Of a stretch of DNA of 64,000 nucleotides, positions 10,574 to 21,670 are shown piece after piece (the first letter of the stretch is position 1; the number at the start of each line of letters is the position of its first letter). The notes beneath the pieces were generated by a model. The model did no database searches and was not told where the DNA came from. It saw nothing but the letters and a program-made list of their open reading frames with translations. Both the position numbers and the translations under genes were made by a program. This stretch comes from Fomitopsis serialis. Lineage: Eukaryota > Basidiomycota > Agaricomycetes > Polyporales > Fomitopsidaceae. The stretch covers positions 310,001 through 374,000 of the forward strand of contig NW_025954975.1 in the NCBI RefSeq assembly GCF_022376445.1. The letters are read 5' to 3'.

Positions 10574-11173
10574 CTGAGTGGTGGACTAGCGTTACACTCC
10601 AGTCCATGCAGTCAAGAGGTGAATATCAGATTACTGAACGCTGATTGTTGTATTTCGCGAATGAGCTCATCCTTCCCTTCATCGCCGGGGTCATCGGCAA
10701 TCGACCAGGCAAAGTCAATGATGTTCCATTTATGGACACGTTTGTGTACTTTGCATTTTCGCGTGTCCACCGGGGCAAGTACGATATTGGCCGGGCGCAC
10801 ATCACGGTGCATCATGTAGTTGAGGGATAAGTCGTCGAGAATTTGTAGAACATCACGCCTATGAGAGATGGATCAGGAATCATACACATACGCAAGAATA
10901 GGATGCGTACTGGTTAGATTCAACCCAATTATCGTCGGCCGAGCTGTATTTCCGCCCTGCGCGCGCCATCACCAGAACCGACAGAAGCGGCGCGTCAGGA
11001 TTGGGGCGCCAGTCTACCCACGGCGAGAGCTCCCTAGCACCAGGAGGAGAGTCGATGCAGTCTCCACCATGATCTCTGTCGTCAAATAGGGAATCGTCGC
11101 GGGTGGGATCGTCAGACTCCCAATATCCAGGCGATGCGTCGCGATAGTAGTCGTCACTTGTCCAAAGAGGGAA

Positions 11174-13373
11174 CACTGCACTTCAGCACGAAATTTCCAC
11201 GTAGGATAACGAGGGGGAAGACGGCGTATCCTGTACCTTACCTATTTATATCACGCCTGACCGATCTCCAGCCTCTTTCCTCGATTGGGCTACCATGACG
11301 CGAGCTCGTGACGTATTACCACGACGCGTCGCGGGCGTCGTGGCTTTCGCGCGCATACATCCACCTCGTCGACAACCTTTATCCGTAACTTTCACCTCCA
11401 TCCAGAACCTCAGGCCTCAACGTTCGACTGTCGAGTCGCGTGCCCAAGTCCAAGCCCAAGCCATACCACATTGAGGTATCCTGCCCCTTTACGGTATGCG
11501 GTGCAAGGCGTACTAAGCCAGGCAAATAATGCAGGCATGACTCGAGATCGAAAGGCTAACGGTGTGGCATTGCCGCGTACGCGCAGAAGACTTACTGACA
11601 GGTGGCTAGTACGGCTTGGATTGAATGACGCGCATTGCGATGCCCGCAGCGACGGATTGGCTCGACCCGAGGTAATCACTGAGCGGCCGACGGCGGATGA
11701 TGGCGTCTGCGCTGGTCTGATTTGGGCAGTCGCACGCTCGCCTCTGAGAAGTTCTCGCCGCTATGCGAGCACGTCTGCGATCTTGGGTGGGAGGGTCTTG
11801 CTCGATGTAGGCATACGCCCGCCACGGCACCGTCTAGCAAATGGTGATCATCCAGAGTCTGGCTCACGACAACTGGCAAACTCAGCAACAAATGTCCCGT
11901 CTGCTCGTAAGTACTACTTCGGCTTCAATTGCCATCGTTTGCAAGCTCAAGTCACCATTCTACGGCATGCATGCGATACTCTGTGTCATGCAGCTGCTCC
12001 TCGCGCAGGCCGGTAGGAGTGGGATGCAAATTCGCGAGCAAGCTTCGCAGATAAGGTACGACTCCCAGGTCCGGAACAAGTATTGACTCCGTTGTCCTGC
12101 TTAGTATCCCTACTAATACACTGTTGTTCTCAAGGAGCACACTGTGACAGCCGAAACTACCTCTCAGAGATCCAAGGCGACATCCACAAGGTGATCCAAC
12201 GAGCACGGCGAGTACATTCTTGCAGTGCTGTCCATCGCTGACCATGATGCGGAAAGCAATCCTCCGACCAACAGCTCATTCCCGATACGTAAGTTTCGCT
12301 CCAGCGGCTCCGAGTCTGTCGACACTTGGTGCCGCTGTTCTAACAAATGTGAAGTCAGCGATACTAGAGTAGGCGGGAGGAGTCCCGGAAACGAGCTTTG
12401 TGCGTACCCGACATGACAACTATGGGTCTAGCAGTGAGCCAGGTACGAGGCTGTGATATCGTCCTCTTGCTGGGCCTAGCTTGCTTGCTCACACACTCGC
12501 ACACCTGTTTCCCTGTTCGCGTCGTCCTTCTCGCCCTCGGCCGCCTTGCCCGCTGGCCCTCTTGCTACCTCTTGCCAACGAACTCGTCAGCCTGCTTGCT
12601 TTCCCACTCGGCTTATCGCCCTCTCACTCGCTCTCGCCGTCTCTTGCCCGCTCGCTGTCTCTTGCTCATCTGTTCTTGCCCACTCGCCCTCTGTTCTTGC
12701 CTGCTTGTGCTCCCCCTCTAGCCAGCTCGCCCACCTTCTCGCCTGTTTGCCCTCGCGGCTCACCTTCTCGTTCCTACACTCGTTTTCCCGCTTGTACACC
12801 CGCCTTCCCACTCGTACACCCGCCTTCCCGCTAGCCAGCCCGCTTGTCTGCGTTCTCCCACCCTGTTTATGACGACTCGCATGACCCGCGCAACCTGTGC
12901 CGAACTGCGTAGCACCTGTACTCGAACAGGTACGAGTCTGGGTCGAGCATGGGATACTCATGGGTAAACCCGTGCTTGGCCCTATCTAAGTAGTGTTAGG
13001 CCGCCTGGTACGAGCACTAATATTGGTCAAGACTCGTTCGCTCCGTCGTACCAGTACTGCCGCTGCCCGGCTGCTCGCTAACGTATCGATAATTGGGCCT
13101 GTTCAATGTGTACATATCATGACATTATTGCATTCACATGGTCTATTGCTCGATATAACAAAGCTGAGCGAGGAGACAAGTGGCGAGCTATTAGGGATGC
13201 AAGCGAGAATACCTGGCGGATTGAGTGGGGAAAGTGCCCGGAAATCATTCGGAAATCTTGTTTTACCTGCACCTTTTCGCTCCATATCCTCCGAGGAAAT
13301 ACGGCGGGAAAGCGCAGGAAATCTTGCCTTTCCCGCACATATCCTGTCAGAAAATTTCGCTTGACGCGCAGTG
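11174..13373. mobile_element. Non-autonomous DNA transposon, CACTA (EnSpm)-like, 2200 bp
   Basis: The ends are CACTGCACTTCAGCACGAAATTT (split: CACTGC, A/G, C, then TCA and CGAAATTT) and the inverted partner ending in GCGCAGTG, an imperfect terminal inverted repeat of about 22 bp. The flanking trinucleotide GAA is duplicated (11171-11173 and 13374-13376). Paralogous copy 4 shows the empty site with a single GAA at about 18999-19001. CACTA/G termini plus a 3-bp target duplication are the hallmark of the CACTA superfamily. The right end has subterminal repeats with GGAAATC/GGAAATCTTG cores. I see no transposase, so it is probably non-autonomous. Superfamily is inferred from the ends alone. Confidence 0.75.
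12480..12840. repeat. Pyrimidine-rich decayed tandem array inside the transposon
   Basis: A 360-bp stretch of loosely repeated CTTGCTCGCCC/CACTCGCC-like units on the plus strand, open in several frames because of its composition. It is not a protein gene. A similar array occurs inside the unrelated element at about 15540-15730. Confidence 0.6.
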
Positions 13374-13826
13374 GAAGGGAAGCTGCTCTGGAGCTAGCTC
13401 GGCGGCAAAAAGCCCGTAGCAACGCGGAGTGATGACGCCTTGCACTATATTTTCGGTGAGCTGCTCGTACATCCATGCCTCCCGAGCGAGCGAGCGACAG
13501 CGGTTCGGTCGTGCCACCTTGACGCAGAACTCCTGCTTCGAAGGGTCCGTGGTCCGACTCGAAGAGCCACAGTCTATAGCAGGCACGGCGGTGACAACCT
13601 TCGCTGAATAGACCACAGCAGATCTGCCGCCGCCTATGCGTTCTCCGAGCTCAAGAGCAAGATGTCCACTGTGGTCCGGCAATTCTGCGGCGATCCAGCC
13701 CGGTATGTTTCGAAGCTTGCTGTGTTGGAAATCATATTGTCGAGCTGGGAACGTTCCCCGCCTGGAAAGGGTGACGGATTCCGGCATGTGGGCACCCGTG
13801 AGGGTTAGAGTCGAAAACATGCACAT

Positions 13827-14019
13827 CGACTTATTCTGGGGACCAGCCGCGTCAACTGCTGGCATACTACTAGTATAGTGCAGCATTTCAGCTTACTAGT
13901 TTCACCCATACTTTACCTGCGTCGGCGAGTGTGACCATCCTGATCCACCGCGGAAGCCGGAACACAGTGGCGGACTTGTGGTTGGTGGCGGCAATTGATA
14001 GTGGATAATATCAATTTGA
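13827..14019. promoter_or_regulatory. 5' flank shared by kinase copies 1 and 4
   Basis: Matches the upstream region of copy 4 (about 19500-19640), for example GTGACCATCCTGA followed by CGCGGAA and GTTGGTGGC. It is therefore part of the duplicated unit and presumably carried the promoter. In copy 1 it is cut off at 14020 by a transposon. Confidence 0.5.
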
Positions 14020-16235
14020 CAGCTAATTCCATAACGCTAGGCCCCAGGCCCCCAAAACGCGCATAGGCGGACATTCAATTGGCCGCGAATCCTGCACTTA
14101 CCTACAGAAATAGAGGGAAATTTCGAAACCAAGGCAAAATGAAGTGCGTTATTCGCGCGGGTGAGTCGGCGAACAGCACGACATCTGCATCAAGTATGAT
14201 ATATGATCAAGAGTACGAGCAGTGCTTGAGTCCAAGGAAATGCTTTGATTTATATTGAATAACAGTATCTACAGTCTCTATGTGACAACTCCGAGCATCT
14301 GTTGACTCTATGCTCGCGTGTCTCGAGCGGGTCTTGATGCTCGACATGGAAGGGTGTAACATGACTGGAAACGGCACAAGCAGCATGTTCGATACTTAAA
14401 GTGTCCGTGCCGTACATCGGTATTGGTCACGCCGACGTGCTCTCGCGCCAAATGCAGCCTACGCAAAGCAACAGCTCAGCTGATTGAAGACTCTTCGCGG
14501 CAAAGACGAGTTGCCAAGGCTCGGAAGTGCTCACCGATGAGCATCTCATATGTCGCGCGATCGTCCTCGTTGTGCCCATTAGCTGGTCGCGTCACCTACA
14601 ACAACACGAATGACCCGAAGCTGCAGTTAAAGAGTGATACGTACCTGTTTGCGCGTGAAACCCCGTCTGCGCAACATCCTTGTTACGGTTTGGTATGACG
14701 CGTGCACGTTCAATGTGACAATGTCTCGACTACGGCCAATCGAAGCTCGACAAGACTCATGTCTGGCTGCCGTCCCAATTCTTCGGGGAGCTCTCTCCAT
14801 CCAAGTCAGAAATGATGGTACTCACATTGACTTGACAACACTCACACTTGCATTCGGCTCGTCAACAGTTTCGCCCGGCCTTGCGAACAACCTCTCCGGT
14901 GTCGTACAGCTTGCACATCCTCTTGAGTGTCCAACAACGCTGGTGCAATTGTGACCCACTCGTCCAACGATGATCGATGATGCGTGACTCCTGGCTTCAT
15001 GATAAGTTTAGCAGCTCACGAGTGAATAGGAATTAGTGCAGAGTGCGCCAGCGGACTGCTCAAGCGGAGACACCACGACAGCGAGGGTGGGATATTGTTT
15101 GCACTTAGCAGAAAGATTACAGCGAGTTCCATATCGCAAGGCCCCGTCCTCTCGGACGCGTACAGGGCGGGGTTGAGCGGACCTCCGAAATAGCCCCCTT
15201 ATCCATTAGTAATACGTCTGTTAAGTGTAAGCGAGATCTGCGTGGCGGCCGCTCGACGACCTGGCCTGCACCTCTCAACTTGTTCTCAACGTCTCAATGT
15301 CAACGGCGACGCACACCGCCCCAGGCTTTGTGTGCCTCGAGCGTGGGAGAAGGAGATGACAGCAGTGTCGGACGATGTGCAGGACAGGTGTGGCGAGGGC
15401 GAGAAGGCTTGGAAGTCGAAGGTACGTATAGTACGTCCCTGGAGTTGTCCGACTAATGCTCGCCTTCGTTGCCAGTACTTGCTCACGCGAGCTAACACGA
15501 CGAGCCAACACATCCACTCACCTCAGAGCACACAGACGTAGCGCTATCAACCTTCCGCCTACTTGCCCGCTCACTGACTCATCCACCGGCCTCCCGAACA
15601 CCCGCCCGTTCGATCGCTTGCTCAACCGTCCCCTCATTCACCAGTTTTCTCACTCGCCGTCGCGCATGCACGCTCACTTGTTCGCTCGTTGCTTTTCCTG
15701 GCCACTCGGCCGGTCGCCTGCGTGCCCGTCACGTCATGCATTTATGCATTGCGAATGAATAGAAGGGTGTGTGAGCTGTTCAGTATGTAACTATCTCGTC
15801 CACGTCTCGTCCATGCGCAGCCCACACGCAACTTTGGCCGGTGCATGTCTTCGCTGTGAGCTCTTTGTCGCAGCCTAGTCACTATTTTAATACATAAACT
15901 CAGCCAATATTCGTGTAGCCTCGAATAAAGCTGGTGCTCAGGGTGCATTGTATTCCATATGATAGGGAGACTACAGTAGTGTACGGTACAATGACGGTGC
16001 TAGCTTTAGTCCGCATGTGGGGAATACATTCATATTTTGCCTCGGTTTCGTTTTCCTTCAATTTCGTGCAGGTAAGTCAGGGAATTCGCAGCCCGCCTGT
16101 GCGCGATTTTTGACCCTGGGGCCTTGCGTTATGGAACTCGCTGTAGTAAGGGATAAGGGGGTTATCTCGGAGATCCGCTCAACTCCGTCCTGTACGTGTT
16201 CGAGAAGGTGGGGCCTAGCGTTATGGAATTAGCTG
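14020..16235. mobile_element. Tc1/mariner-like element (outer), interrupted by a nested copy
   Basis: A perfect 26-bp terminal inverted repeat, starting CAGCTAATTCCATAACGC and running to CCCC, lies at 14020-14045 and 16210-16235. The element is about 1.2 kb once the inner insertion (15120-16142) is removed. The sequence at 16145-16235 continues colinearly into 15119 and below when compared with the inner copy, which proves nesting. No transposase frame is seen. The TA target dinucleotide expected of the superfamily is degraded at the outer ends (GA on both sides). Confidence 0.7.
15120..16142. mobile_element. Tc1/mariner-like element (inner), inverted, TA-flanked
   Basis: The ends CAGCGAGTTCCATATCGC and its near-perfect inverse at 16117-16142 are flanked by TA on both sides (15118-15119 and 16143-16144), the Tc1/mariner target duplication. 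Length is 1023 bp. Its left end matches the outer element's right end and vice versa, so it is the same family in the opposite orientation. The interior contains a pyrimidine-rich decayed array and no transposase, so it is non-autonomous. Confidence 0.75.
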
Positions 16236-16409
16236 GAATGTGGCGAGGCAACACGAACATAGCGCACGTGATCGCTGGGTAACAAGTAAGTTCTTGATGT
16301 AGCCAGCATTGGCTCGTCGATCAACTCACATAAGGGATCATCACGATACAAAGGGCTCCAGTCACCATAAGTATCTGATTACTGGGCCGCGATTCAGGGT
16401 GTAAATGAC

Positions 16410-16646
16410 TCAACCAAGTATGATCGCCTTCACTGCGTACACGACAGCAGATCTAGTGCCGCCAATGGATTCCCCAAGATCGATAGTAAGATGCCATTTG
16501 CCACTCTTCAGTGGTCCTACGGCGACCCAGTCTCGTCTATTTCGATGCTTGTCACAGTCGAAGTCGAATTGACGTCCTGGAAACATTTTGTGCCTGGAAA
16601 GTATGATGGTCTCTGGAATACCCTTTAATACCAGATTCGAGAACAT
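16410..16646 (-). pseudogene. Kinase-like family copy 2, N-terminal fragment
   Basis: Encodes MFSNLVLKGIPETIILSR through the glycine-loop region (GESIGGTRSAVVY) and then ends. The Lys/Glu strands, catalytic loop and second exon are missing. It is closest to copy 6 (shared SRHK.FPGRQFDFDCDKHRN). Confidence 0.8.
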
Positions 16647-16744
16647 GAACAACGATTTATTCTATAAGTGAGCCACGTAAGCCATTGCCGTCTATCTGTT
16701 CCGAGGAACAGATGGTGGAGTCCCCTTCTACATGCATTATCCAG

Positions 16745-18195
16745 TATCCAAGGGTAGATCTAGTCGAAGAGTGACAATGAGCGACTGGTACGATATGTTC
16801 GATAGAACATACTTGTTGAGCTCAAGCGCGGAGCGTGTGTACACATGATGCATCGTGTTTGCTCATCCCTTTGGGTGTCTGGCAGTATAGAAATACGAAC
16901 TGCGATAATTTTCCTGCTGCAACTTCCGAACGAAATCTTCCGTTGTTTTCTTATGACCGATGGGCACATCAACAACCGACCAGGCAAAGTCGATGAGGTT
17001 CCACTCGTGCACGCAATCGTGTCTGTCGCACTTCCGTGTGTCTGTCGCAGCACGTACGATGTTGGCTGGACGGAGATCACGATGGATAATAAAGCCGGCG
17101 GACAAATCGTCGAGAATCTGCACGACCTCTTGTCTACGGGAAGCCGATCAGATCCGAGAAAATGAGCAGAAGCAATACACATACCGAACAGACTGATCCC
17201 ATTCATCCTCATTCACGCTGTATTTTGCCCCTCCGCGAGCCATCACGAGGGCGGACACACACGGTGAGTCGGGGTCGGGGCGCCAATCGACCCACGGCGA
17301 AAGCTCCCTGCCACCTGGAGGATAGCCTGTGCACTCGTCCCTATCCCAAGTGACGTCGTCACAGAGGCTATCGTCGCGGGTAGGATCATCATTTTCTTTG
17401 TCCCGGGGGCGCGCGTCGACGCCGGAGTCTTCATTGGACCAGAGGGGAAAAGGTAGCTGTTCAGGAGCCAATGTGGTGGTGAAGAACCCATAGCAATTGG
17501 GCGTAATGACGCCTTGAAGTGCGCGCTCGGCGAGCTGCTCATAAACCCAGGCCTCCCGAGCGAGCGAGCGACAGCGGTTCGGTCGGGCTACCTTGACACA
17601 GAGCTCCGAACTGAGAGGACTTTCAGCGCCAGGAGCACCGTCGTCCCGAAGGATGGCAGTGACAACTTTCGCCACGTACACATCAGCAGACCTGCCACTA
17701 CCGATGCGTTCCCCGAGCTCAAGGGTGAGGTGACCACGGTTCTTCGGCACCTGCGCAGCGACCCAGTCTGGTCTGTTTCGCTGTTTGCTGACCCCGTGGT
17801 CAAGCTGGCGTGCTGGAAAGGTCTCGTGTCTGGACAGTGTTGTGGATCCCAAACCGCGCGGGCTGGTGAGTGTTAAGACTGAGAACATGCTCAATGACCT
17901 ATTCTGCGGATCGACTACGTCAATTGCGCACGGGCAAGACACTACCGTATCTAACCTACCAGATCGGTAGTTGAGTCGGTATCTTGCATTTCAAACGGCC
18001 ATCAGCAGAGCGCAAGGACAAGCATAAGGAAAGCGGCACACAAATGCGCTCGCCAAAGGGAAATGGAAATGAGTGGGAGCAAAGTGGTAGGGTACTTTGT
18101 CGCAGCGTTGTCACGGTGGGCCGTCGCAGTCAACATGAACACGAGGCACGTGTTGCACTCATAATCGCCGATCGTCGCCGATCGTTGTCAATCGA
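16745..18195. repeat. Inverted duplication, left arm
   Basis: The reverse complement matches 24378-25810, including kinase copy 3/7, about 300 bases of upstream flank (GGTAGGTTAGATAC, GTGTTCATGTTGA, CTTTGGCGAGCGCAT) and about 100 bases downstream. The arms enclose 6.2 kb. Confidence 0.85.
16863..17888 (-). CDS. Kinase-like protein, copy 3 (intact)
   Basis: Exons 17888-17185 and 17133-16863 give 324 aa. Visible kinase landmarks: glycine-rich loop RIGSGRSADVY (61-71), beta-3 Lys in LCVKVARP (K99), alpha-C Glu in LAREAWVYEQL (E112), catalytic loop HRDLRPANI (252-260) and the metal motif IDFAWS (DFA for DFG, 283-285). A linker of about 100 residues rich in Asp/Glu (DDPTRDD) and a conserved GGRELSPWVDWRPDPDSP block sits between the lobes. 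The protein stops about 40 residues after DFA, so the normal activation segment and C-lobe helices are missing. It is about 96% identical to copy 7 on the other strand. Whether it binds ATP or is a pseudokinase is open. Confidence 0.75.
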
Positions 18196-18442
18196 GATAA
18201 GATCTCCTCAGATTTGTCTTGGGATTGTCTTTCCGATCTTGCGCACCAACCGGACTGGCCGCACACGTCTGGCATACGTGAGAGACACAATGTTGATTTC
18301 GCAACCTCGCAAAACGCATTCCAAGGTTTAACGCTGGTCAATGCATGTCGCGAAACGTTAACAGTCCAAGCCTGCTGCAACATGCAATGGCTAGTACTGT
18401 GGGGTACACAAACGAGCTAACGTCAGGCTCCAACGTTGCACA
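17889..18442. other. Flank of copy 3 and gap to copy 4
   Basis: The first 300 bases belong to the inverted-duplication arm and presumably hold the promoter of copy 3. The remainder shows no gene. GATCGCCGATCGTCGCCGATCG at about 18165-18187 marks the arm boundary. Confidence 0.5.
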
Positions 18443-19452
18443 TCAAGAAGTGAAGTGCAGATTCCTGAACGATGCTCGTTGCATATCGCTAATCAGTTCA
18501 TACTTCCCTGGACTGCTGGGGTCATCGACAACCGACCAGGCAAAGTCGATGATGTTCCATTTATGGACACGTTTGTGTACTTTGCACTTTCGCGTGTCCG
18601 CCGGCGCAAGTACGATGTTGTCCGGGCGGAAATCGCGATGCATTATGTAGTTGAGGGATAAGTCGTCGAGAATCTGCACGACATCCCGCCTATGAGATGG
18701 GTCAGAGACTATATACATACGCAAGAATAGGATGCGTACTGGTTAGACTTGACCCAATCATCGTCGGCCAGGCTGTATTTTCGCCCTGCGCGCGCCATCA
18801 CGAGAACCGATAGAAGCGGCACGTCAGGGTTGGGACGCCAGTCTACCCAAGATGAGAGCTCCCTAGCACCGGGAGGAGAGTCGATGCAGTCTCCGCCCTT
18901 ATCTTTGTCGTCAAATAAGGCATCGTCGCGGGTGGGATCGTCAGACTCCCAATGTCCAGGCGATGCGTCGCGGTAGTAGTCGTCACTTGTCCAAAGAGGG
19001 AAGGGAAGCTGCTCTGGAGGTAGGACGGCGGCGAAAAGCCCGTAGCAACGCGGAGTGATGACGCCTTGCACTATATTTTCGGTGAGCTGCTCGTACATCC
19101 ATGCCTCCCGAGCGAGCGAGCGACAGCGGTTCGGTCGCGCCACCTTGACGCAGAACTCCTGCTTCGAAGGGTCCGTGGTCCGACTCGAAGAGCCGCAGTC
19201 CACACCAGGCACGGCGGTGACAACCTTCGCTGAATAGACAACAGCAGACCTGCCGCCGCCTATGCGTTCTCCGAGCTCAAGAGCAAGGTGACCACTGTGC
19301 TTCGGCAGCTCTGCGGCGATCCAACCCGGTCTGTTTCGAAGCTTGCTGTGATGGAAATCATATTGTCGAGCTGGGAACGTTTCCCGCCTGGAAAGGGTGA
19401 CGGAGTCCGGTATGTGGGCACCCGTGAGGGTTATAGTCGAAAACATGCACAT
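18443..19452 (-). CDS. Kinase-like protein, copy 4 (intact)
   Basis: Exons 19452-18740 and 18689-18443 join to 319 aa (start MCMFSTITL; the second Met at 19446 matches the start used by copies 3 and 7). Same architecture as copy 3: ERIGGGRSAVVY loop, FCVKVARPN, LAREAWMYEQL, acidic linker, GARELSSWVDWRPNPD, HRDFRPDNIV and DFAWSVVDD, with termination soon after. This is the intact sister of transposon-split copy 1 and preserves the empty site of that insertion. Function is unknown. The family is lineage-specific and ends before the C-lobe. Confidence 0.75.
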
Positions 19453-19734
19453 CGACTTATTCTGGAGGGCCGTGAACAGCCACGTCAACTGCTGGCGAAC
19501 CACAGTGCATATCTGAGCCTACCAGTTTCATCCATACATCATCGGCCGCGGTCAGAGTGACCATCCTGACCCGCGGAAAGCCAGGACACAACAACGTCAG
19601 ACGTGGTTGAGGTTGGTGGCAGTCGACACTGTCAGTTCACGGTCAATGTGGCGACGATTCAGATTCCCAGGCAACGTGAACATTACGCACGTGATTGCTG
19701 GACTCACAACTATTTCACTGTGATATGTATTGGA

Positions 19735-20065
19735 GCGTGCCCTCGGTGAGCTGTTCGTATAGGCGGTGTATGTACACGCTTCCCGAGCGAGCGGCGGTGT
19801 TTCGACCGCACTACCTTAGTATACGGTTTCAGAAATCAGGGATCCGTGACTGTCTTCCCTACGTAGACAATGGTAGATCTACCGTCGCCAGTCATGCGTG
19901 CCCCAGGTTCCAGGGAGATGTCCTCAGTTCCTCGGCGCATCTGTAGTGATCCGGCCTGCTTTGAAGCTTGTTGTAATCGAAGTCAAATTGACGTGCTGGG
20001 AAATTCTAGAAACCGTGACGGCGTCCGCTATGCATGCAACTGCGAGGGATCATGTCCATAAGGTG
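19735..20065 (-). pseudogene. Kinase-like family copy 5, decayed N-terminal fragment
   Basis: The reverse complement aligns with the N-lobe of copies 1 and 4 (CCCGAGCGAGCG motif encoding the conserved CRSLAREA segment, then the glycine-loop region) with many indels and no open frame. Confidence 0.7.
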
Positions 20066-20369
20066 CACAATGACTCCTCTGCAGATCGAGAACGTCAGCA
20101 GTTCGCCTTCCATTATTACTGCTATTTCAACAATCACCGGTTTCTTCCATTATTCAGTACGCTCGTCAATTCATCCTGAACTGAGCAGCAGAGGGGGGTA
20201 GCACAATTCCGATCACGAAGGAGTGGTCAAGGACATTACAATCTGAGACTTCAATGACAGTGAAGTGCGGTATGAGCCTGCGGCAGTGTTATGTGTAGGC
20301 TACGACGCGAATAGTGGTCTCACGCACCCCCTTTACTTCCATGACAGTGCGATGGATCTGGTCTTAGCT

Positions 20370-21393
20370 TCAGCGTCTACCAGTATAGAAGTACGGACAA
20401 CGGTATTTGTTTCTCTGTAGTTCGCGAAGGAACCCTGCCTTGTTTCGAGTCTTGGGGTCATCGACGATTGACCAGGCAAAATCAACGAGATTCCACTTGT
20501 GCACGCATTTATGTCGGCCGCACTTCCGCGTATCATGCGGAGCATGTATAATGTTTGGCGGGCGGAGGTCGTTAATGACGATGTAGCTTAAGGCCAAGTC
20601 GTCGAGGACTTGCAATATATCCTGCCTAGGCACATCAAGGGGTCAGAACCAGACGAATGACTCACGGCAAAATACATACTGTGCTTCTTCATCCCATTCA
20701 TCCTCGTCTACACTGTACTTCGACCCACCACGAGCCATCACGAGGACCGACAAGAGCGGCGCGTCTGGTCTGGGGCGCCAGTCGAGCCATGGTGAGAGCT
20801 CCCTACCTCCGGGAGTAGAGTTGGCGTCGTCGGCATCATCCTCTTCGTCATCGTCAAGGAGGGGATCGTCGCAGGTAGGATCGTCGGATTTACGATCGCC
20901 GGGAGTTCTGTCGAGGTCAAAATCGTCACTCGACCAGAGAGGGAACTGCGCCCGTTCGCGTGCGAGCTCGGCGGTGAAGAATCCGTAGCAGCGAGGAGTG
21001 ATCACGCCTTGGAGTGCGTTCTCGGTCAACTGCTCGTACATCCATCCCTCCCGGGCGAGCGAGCGACAGCGGTTCGGTCGTGCCACCTTGACACAGAGCT
21101 CCAGCTTGAACGGGTCTTTGGTCCAAGGAGCACCGTCTTCCCGGGGTGTAGCAGTGACGACTGTCGCGGCGTACACGACAGCGGATCTACCGCCGCCAAT
21201 GCGTTCCCCGAGTTCGATAGTAAGATGTCCGCCACTCTTCAGCGGCTCTATATACGGCGATCCAGTCTGGTCTATTTGAATTTCGATGTTTATCGCAGTC
21301 GAAGTCAAATTGACGTCCTGGGAAAGTTTTGTGCCTGGAAAGTGTGATGGTCTCCGGAATATGTGTACCCTTCAAAGTCAGAGTCGAGAACAT
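20370..21393 (-). pseudogene. Kinase-like family copy 6, frameshifted near its 5' end
   Basis: Exons 21393-20680 and 20625-20370. Compared with copy 2, a 4-bp insertion near 21246-21256 shifts frame between IAV and PLKSG, ahead of the glycine-rich loop; downstream of it the frame is open to the end. The catalytic loop reads YIVINDLRPPNI, so the HRD motif is IND. A shorter product initiating downstream is possible, since 221 codons remain open after the shift. The acidic linker is enlarged (DDDEEDDADD). Confidence 0.7.
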
Positions 21394-21670
21394 GCACAAC
21401 GACTTGTTCAATGAGTGAAACACGTAAATCGTTGAGCAGACACTGGTATAGCATAGCACCGAGCCTACTAGTTTCGTCCAGGTCCACAGGTTCGTTGGCC
21501 TCCTTCATTGTCGATACAATAGGATAATAACATAAGAACGCAGTGAATGCACAGAGGAATAGGTAAATCAAGTCAAGTTGGTTTGACTGACGAGGTATAC
21601 TGCATTATCGCGCAGCCCGAAGAGCGAGAGACGCGCACAGGCGCGCCTCCAACCTGCTTCAACCTGAACC

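Larger units (their letters stand above)
10612..13826 (-). pseudogene. Kinase-like family copy 1, split by a 2.2-kb transposon
   Basis: The N-terminal half (13826-13374) and the C-terminal half (11173-10612) are colinear with intact copy 4 and separated only by the element at 11174-13373. Counting the 3-bp duplication once, exon 1 would be 713 nt and exon 2 (10858-10612) 247 nt, exactly as in copy 4, with no stop or frameshift in either half. The glycine-rich loop, the Lys of FCVKVARP, HRDVRPANI and DFAWS are all present. The only lesion visible is the insertion, so inactivation is recent. Confidence 0.85.

Noticed and set aside
12481..12961. Several 100-codon frames on both strands
   Set aside because: Products of the pyrimidine-rich array inside the CACTA-like element; low-complexity, not proteins.
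12993..13364. 123-codon frame with internal similarity
   Set aside because: Reads through subterminal repeats of the CACTA-like element; no transposase or other domain.
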